Assembly (NCBI GenBank): GCA_913050095.1
Contig: CAJXAV010000012.1
Location: 1-33,620, forward strand
Length of the DNA: 33,620 nucleotides
DNA from: an uncultured Gammaproteobacteria bacterium
GTDB taxonomy: Bacteria; Pseudomonadota; Gammaproteobacteria; Poriferisulfidales; GCA-002705445
Reading direction: 5' to 3'
How positions within the stretch are numbered: the first letter of the stretch is position 1; the number at the start of each line of letters is the position of its first letter. This document shows positions 28,647 through 33,620 of the stretch, piece after piece. The notes below the pieces were generated by a model. That model saw only the letters and a list, made by a program, of their open reading frames with translations, had not been told where the DNA came from and searched no databases. Position numbers and translations under genes: made by a program.

Positions 28647-29714
28647 TTATTTTGCAGCTACAGTTGTAGTGTAAGCAGACAATATATGCTTTAAAAGATT
28701 ACGAGCATTTTCGTAAGGAATTTTTGTATTTTTTTTACTATGTGCAGTAACTATATACCCAGCTTCTCTTTTTGTAAGCTTAATTTCATATGAGGTATTA
28801 TCATAATCAATAGTGTAGATTTTCTTAATTCTATTTTGGTCAGTGATTAGCAACCCACTTCTATCCAGAGACAAACCAACTTCTCTCCAAATTTTACTAA
28901 AAGAATCTTTTATCATGATTGCTGGCACTCCAAAAAAATCTATCATATCAATAAATATATTTTCTTCGTTTTTAATACTATTATTCAACGAATTTACTGC
29001 GTCTTTTCTATTTGTTCCTAAATATTCCATTATCCTAACAAGAAACTCTGCTTCTCTTGATACATCTGAATTTTTTTTCTTCCATATTATTTTTCCATTA
29101 TCTACAACATCATCTGCTTCAAGATTATGGTTTGTTACATAAATATTTGTACTTCCACCAGGTTGTCTTTCTATTCTTAATCTAAACTTTTCTCTTGAAA
29201 CATTAAAATTAAAATCTTTGTTATTTATTAAATTTCCTTTAGTGTCAAAATTAATTTCTTTTTCCTTCCATTGAGTTTCCAGAATTCCATTTATTGGTTC
29301 ATTGATGTTTATCTCAAAACCTTGAGATATCCAGAATTGTCTTAAATATGGCCACAGTGAAACTGGATCTGATTGAATTTCGAGCCACCTTGCTATACCT
29401 TGTGTTCTTACAGTCATATCTATATACGAAGGTAAAACTGTTGCGTCAGAAAAATCAGATATTACTCCTTGTGTATCAATAGACTTTGGAACTCTCAAAG
29501 AATCATCATAATTTGGGTTGCTTAATGATGGTGGAACCTCTAAAAGAGCTATGCTTTTACTTGCCCCATAATCTTTGGAATCATCTTTACCAAAAATGTT
29601 TGCTGCATCGCTTCCTATACTTTTTATATCATCTAGGGTAATAGGTTTATCAGAACAACCGATGCTCAATAAAATTAAAAGATAAGATAAAATAGAAACT
29701 ACTTTGTTAAACAT
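28647..29714 (-). CDS. bamC: Outer membrane assembly lipoprotein BamC
   Basis: 355 aa; lipobox LLSIGC, LEVPPSLSNPNYDDSLRVP, two BamC-like domains; downstream of dapA. Confidence 0.87.
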   Translation of the reverse strand: MFNKVVSILSYLLILLSIGCSDKPITLDDIKSIGSDAANIFGKDDSKDYGASKSIALLEVPPSLSNPNYDDSLRVPKSIDTQGVISDFSDATVLPSYIDMTVRTQGIARWLEIQSDPVSLWPYLRQFWISQGFEININEPINGILETQWKEKEINFDTKGNLINNKDFNFNVSREKFRLRIERQPGGSTNIYVTNHNLEADDVVDNGKIIWKKKNSDVSREAEFLVRIMEYLGTNRKDAVNSLNNSIKNEENIFIDMIDFFGVPAIMIKDSFSKIWREVGLSLDRSGLLITDQNRIKKIYTIDYDNTSYEIKLTKREAGYIVTAHSKKNTKIPYENARNLLKHILSAYTTTVAAK

Positions 29715-30586
29715 TAAACCTCTGCAGCTCTCATTGAGTTCAATAGTTGTTCGTGATGTTCTTCTGAAAAATTTGTTAAAGGAAGACGAATTCCTTCTTT
29801 TATAAGACCCATTTTATATAAAGCCCATTTTGTTGGTATTGGGTTAGATTCTAAAAACAAATCTTTATGCAAGCCGACAATTTTTTTGTCATATTCTTCT
29901 GCTAATTTTCTGTCTCCTTCTATAGCAGCTTTACACATTAAGTGCATATATTTTGGTGCAATATTACCTGTAACTGTAATGACACCTTTTCCACCAAGAA
30001 GAAGTGCTTCCATTGCAGTTAGGTCGTCACCACTTAATATATTTATCTTGTCACCGCAAATATCTACCAACTCTTTAATTCTTTCTAACTTACCAATCGC
30101 TTCTTTTACTGCAACAATATTTGTTATTTTTAAAAAACGTTCGACTGTTTTTGGAAGCATATCACATGAGGTTCTTCCCGGAACATTATATGGAATTAGT
30201 GGAACCGGAACAGCTTCGGCTATTGATTTGTAATGAAGATATAATCCTTCTTGTGTTGGTTTATTATAGTAAGGAGTTACCGATAAACAACCATCAACAC
30301 CGGCTTCATAGGCATACTTTGTAAGCTCTATAGCTTCTGATGTTGAGTTTGCTCCAGTTCCTGCAATAACTGGAATTCTTTTGGCTACTTTCTCGACGAC
30401 AAAAGAAACTACTTTACAGTGTTCGTTATGATTAAGTGTTGCAGACTCCCCTGTTGTTCCAACAGGCACAAGAGCATCTGTATTATTCTGAATATGAAAC
30501 TCGATAAGATTTTCATAACTTTCAAAATCAACTGTACCATCTTTGTGCATAGGTGTTGCTACTGCGACCATACTTCCCTTAAACAT
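29714..30586 (-). CDS. dapA: 4-hydroxy-tetrahydrodipicolinate synthase
   Basis: 290 aa; ALVPVGTTGESATLNHNEH, VTPYYNKPTQEGLYLHYKSIAEA, PLIPYNVPGRTSCDM, VAVKEA. Confidence 0.97.
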   Translation of the reverse strand: MFKGSMVAVATPMHKDGTVDFESYENLIEFHIQNNTDALVPVGTTGESATLNHNEHCKVVSFVVEKVAKRIPVIAGTGANSTSEAIELTKYAYEAGVDGCLSVTPYYNKPTQEGLYLHYKSIAEAVPVPLIPYNVPGRTSCDMLPKTVERFLKITNIVAVKEAIGKLERIKELVDICGDKINILSGDDLTAMEALLLGGKGVITVTGNIAPKYMHLMCKAAIEGDRKLAEEYDKKIVGLHKDLFLESNPIPTKWALYKMGLIKEGIRLPLTNFSEEHHEQLLNSMRAAEV

Positions 30587-30670
30587 AATATTTACCCTAA
30601 ATATTTTTTTATTATTTCTGTATAGTATGATTCTAACTGATTTAGAAAAGAACTTGTAGGGGCATATATT

Positions 30671-31138
30671 ATGAAAAAGATAGAAATTGGCAAGAAAGTG
30701 AAAAATTTCAAGGCAGAATCCACTAAAAACGAAGAATTTATTTTAAATGATTATTTTGGCAGTTTTATAGTACTATTTTTTTATCCGAAAGATAATACAC
30801 CTGGTTGCACTCAAGAAGGCATAGATTTTTCGGACAATTATAATAAATTTAAAAAATTAGGTTCAAATATATTTGGGATATCAAGAGACAGTATAAAATC
30901 ACATCAAAATTTTATTAATAAGTATAAATATAAGTTTGATTTAATTAGTGATCATGATGAAAAAATATGTAATTTATTTGATGTAATTAAAGAAAAAAAT
31001 ATGTATGGTAAAAAATATATGGGAATTGAAAGAAGCACATTTATTATTGATAAAAAAGGTACCCTAATAAAAGAATGGCGCAAAGTTAAAGTAAAAGGAC
31101 ATGCGATAGAAGTTTTAGAATTTATAAAGAAATTATAA
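30671..31138 (+). CDS. bcp: Thiol peroxidase, Bcp/PrxQ-type peroxiredoxin (single conserved Cys)
   Basis: 155 aa; FYPKDNTPGCTQEGIDFSDNY, GISRDSIKSHQNFINKY, ERSTFIIDKKGTL. Confidence 0.9.
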   Translation: MKKIEIGKKVKNFKAESTKNEEFILNDYFGSFIVLFFYPKDNTPGCTQEGIDFSDNYNKFKKLGSNIFGISRDSIKSHQNFINKYKYKFDLISDHDEKICNLFDVIKEKNMYGKKYMGIERSTFIIDKKGTLIKEWRKVKVKGHAIEVLEFIKKL

Positions 31139-31145
31139 ATTTAAA

Positions 31146-32033
31146 TCAATTACAACTTTTAGCATAGTTAATTAATTCATCTGTAACTTTTAATCTAAAT
31201 TTATGTCGTTTTTTTACAAAATAAAAATTTCTCGTTAACTTAGGACTTAATGGAACATAAGATAATCTTTTTAATTCTATTTCCTTTTCTATAGTCGTCT
31301 TTGATAGTATTGAAACGCCTATACCAGTTTCAACCGCCCCTTTTACCGACTCTGAATTACCCAGCTCCATACAAACATTTATCTTATTTTTATCTATGCT
31401 ATGTTTTGCAAAATAATCAAAAATAACCGATTTCGTTCCAGAACCTTCTTCTCTTGTGATAAAAGGTAATTTCAAAATATCTGACGCTTTGACATTTTCT
31501 TTTTTTGCGAGACTATGTTCTGGGTGTGTTATCAAAACCAATTCGTCTGAACGAAATATGTCTACATCTAAATCCTGATTTAATACTGGTGCCTCAACTA
31601 TACCTAAATCGATCATAGAGCTTTCAACTTTTGCAACTATACCATCAGTATTTGCCTCACAAATTCTTATACTTAAATCTGGGTATTTTTCCCGAAACCC
31701 CTTCAATAGTGATGGCAGTGTATATTGAGCAATTGTTGTACTGCCTCCAATAGAGAGTGTTCCAGATGTATCTTCTGACAAAGCTCGTAAAGAATGCTCC
31801 ATTTCTGTATTTAACTCAAAAATTTTTTCAGCATAATAAAAAACTTTTTGACCAGCGTCCGTCAAAAGTATTTTATTATGAGTTCTATCAAATAATCTTG
31901 TATTAAAGTGATCCTCTAGCTGTCTAACTTGAAAAGTCACCGCAGGCTGAGTCATATGTAGTGTTTCTGCCGCTTTTGTAAAACTCAAAAGCTTAGCAAC
32001 AGTATAAAATACTTGTAATCTCCTATCTGACAT
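31146..32033 (-). CDS. LysR-family transcriptional regulator
   Basis: 295 aa; N-terminal HTH RRLQVFYTVAKLLSFTKAAETLHMTQPAVTFQVRQLEDHFNTRLFDRTHNKILLTDAG. Confidence 0.93.
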   Translation of the reverse strand: MSDRRLQVFYTVAKLLSFTKAAETLHMTQPAVTFQVRQLEDHFNTRLFDRTHNKILLTDAGQKVFYYAEKIFELNTEMEHSLRALSEDTSGTLSIGGSTTIAQYTLPSLLKGFREKYPDLSIRICEANTDGIVAKVESSMIDLGIVEAPVLNQDLDVDIFRSDELVLITHPEHSLAKKENVKASDILKLPFITREEGSGTKSVIFDYFAKHSIDKNKINVCMELGNSESVKGAVETGIGVSILSKTTIEKEIELKRLSYVPLSPKLTRNFYFVKKRHKFRLKVTDELINYAKSCN

Positions 32034-32050
32034 TTTTCCTCACTATTTCT

Positions 32051-32072
32051 AGGAGTATTCTCCTCTTATAAT
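32051..32072. promoter_or_regulatory. Inverted repeat AGGAG-tatt-CTCCT followed by TATAAT in the divergent lysR/proS intergenic region
   Basis: AGGAG 32051-32055, CTCCT 32060-32064, TATAAT 32067-32072. Confidence 0.35.
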
Positions 32073-32130
32073 ATTTAGTTATATCATATATTATAGAAAC
32101 TTTATAACTTAAATTCGTAAGCAAACAAAT

Positions 32131-33423
32131 ATGAAATATTCAAGGTCTGGCATTGCAACAACAAAAAGCATTCCCAAAGATGCAGAAGTTATAAGTCATA
32201 AATTGATGTTAAAGTCTGGCATGATAAAAAAACTAGCATCAGGTTTGTATACTTGGATGCCATTAGGCTTAAGAGTTTTAAAAAAAATTGAAAATATTAT
32301 AAGAGACGAAATGAATGAAGCCGGCGCTCTAGAAATCCTAATGCCTGCAGTTCAACCATCTGAACTGTGGAAGGAATCTGGAAGATGGGATAAATATGGT
32401 CCTGAGCTTCTTCGAATTATTGATAGACATGATAGAGAATTTTGCTTTGGTCCTACGCATGAAGAAATAATAACTGATATCGCCAGAAAAGATCTAAAAA
32501 GTTATAAACAGTTACCAATTATATACTACCAAATACAAACAAAATTTAGAGACGAAATAAGACCGAGGTTTGGAGTTATGAGAGCAAGAGAGTTTTTAAT
32601 GAAAGATGCATACTCGTTCCATGAAAATGAAGAATGTCTAAATGATACATACCAAAAGATGTTTCAAGCTTATAAAAATTGTTTTGATAAGATAGGCTTT
32701 GAATACAAAGTTGTAAATGCTGATAATGGTCAAATTGGCGGTAATGAATCTCATGAGTTCCATGTAATTGCAGATAATGGTGAGGATGAATTAATTTTTT
32801 CAGATTCTTCTGACTATGCAATTAACGCAGAACTATTTTCTGAACCACCGAAAGAAGGTGATAAATCTCCAGATGGTACTGGAAAAGTTAAGATTAAAAG
32901 AGGTATCGAAGTTGGGCATATATTCAAGCTTGGAGAAAGCTATTCAAAATCAATGGACGCCTCTATATCAAATAAAATTAATAAAAACACTACCATGATA
33001 ATGGGTTGTTATGGAATTGGTGTTTCAAGAATTGCAGCTGCCGCTATAGAACAATCAAATGATGAAAAAGGAATAATATGGCCAAAAGCAATATCCCCTT
33101 TTGAATTAACTATAGTGCCGATAGGATATAAAAAAAATGTGGCAATCTCTGAGTATACGGATAGCTTATATAAAGTTTTAAAACAAAAAGATATTGAAGT
33201 TTTGTTAGATGACAGAGATATCAGTCCAGGAAACATGTTCTCTGATTCTGATTTAATTGGAGTACCCTTCAAAATAATAATTGGCAAGAAATTTATCGAA
33301 AATGGCAGTATTGAATTTAAATGCAGGAATTTAGATAAAACTTATGCAATTGATGAAAATAAAAACTCTAAAACACCTACAGACAAGGTGCTTGAAGAAG
33401 TTATAAAGCTTATTAACATTTAA
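32131..33423 (+). CDS. proS: Prolyl-tRNA synthetase lacking the INS editing domain
   Basis: 430 aa; [61 protein letters not shown] (motif 2), [18 protein letters not shown] (motif 3), C-terminal anticodon-binding domain. Confidence 0.96.
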   Translation: [430 protein letters not shown]

Positions 33424-33498
33424 TAATCAATAACTAATATAAACATCATTTCTTGTTAATATCATAATATAATCAGATACTTAAATATACATAAACAC

Positions 33499-33620
33499 TT
33501 GACGGGTTCTGTATTTCTAGTAAATTAGATAGTCCGCCTATAGGTTATTTTTATAACTTTTTGGTGGCTCAGGTAATCAGGAGGATCAGAGAAATACTGC
33601 GTTTTGAAATAGGCCTGAGT
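33499..33620 (+). other. Promoter-like sequence followed by structured RNA or leader, truncated by the window end
   Basis: TTGACG (33499-33504), TAAATT (33521-33526), then nested hairpin CCGCC/GGUGG with inner GUUAU-UUUU-AUAAC, then GCUCAGGU (33567-33574) / GCCUGAGU (33613-33620). Confidence 0.4.

Noticed and set aside
29886-30233. 115-aa plus-strand ORF (and 30121-30324, 30419-30625) antisense to dapA
   Set aside because: Overlaps the conserved dapA coding sequence; composition typical of antisense frames, no domain or RBS evidence.
33501-33620. Antisense 6S RNA at the right edge (reverse complement contains ATTTCTCTGA and CCTGAGCC, reminiscent of E. coli 6S)
   Set aside because: The following sequence does not resemble the remaining 6S core, and the promoter and helices read better on the plus strand; the similarity is probably coincidence.
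1-33620. Search for CRISPR arrays, IS/transposon ends, prophage, integrons, toxin-antitoxin or defence genes, and secondary-metabolite clusters
   Set aside because: No regularly spaced repeats, no transposase/integrase-like proteins, and every substantial ORF fits a housekeeping or common metabolic family.

Overview
AT-rich window from what looks like a streamlined gammaproteobacterium. The block ychF-pth-rplY-prs-tRNA-Gln-ispE-lolB-TPR // hemA-prfA-prmC matches the Pseudomonas/E. coli layout, and so do gatCAB // mreBCD and dapA-bamC. Nearly all of the window is housekeeping sequence. It holds translation factors and GatCAB, cell shape genes (mreBCD), isoprenoid genes (ispE, ispA, dxs), cytochrome c4 and cytochrome c biogenesis, metY, folE2, dapA and proS. 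I see no mobile element, CRISPR array, phage or defence island, and no convincing undescribed multi-gene system. The observations worth a second look are: (1) an ibaG/BolA gene missing from the ORF track, with no ATG/GTG/TTG start and an apparent AUA start; (2) a proS lacking the INS editing domain inside an otherwise E. coli-type ProRS; (3) a PrmC lacking its N-terminal domain; (4) an XseB made of two tandem repeats joined by an A9 tract, where either slip would release a single-repeat protein; (5) a compact structured leader before metY; (6) a promoter plus structured RNA or leader cut off at the right edge; (7) palindromic operator candidates. All product calls come from reading the protein sequences; no database search was run.
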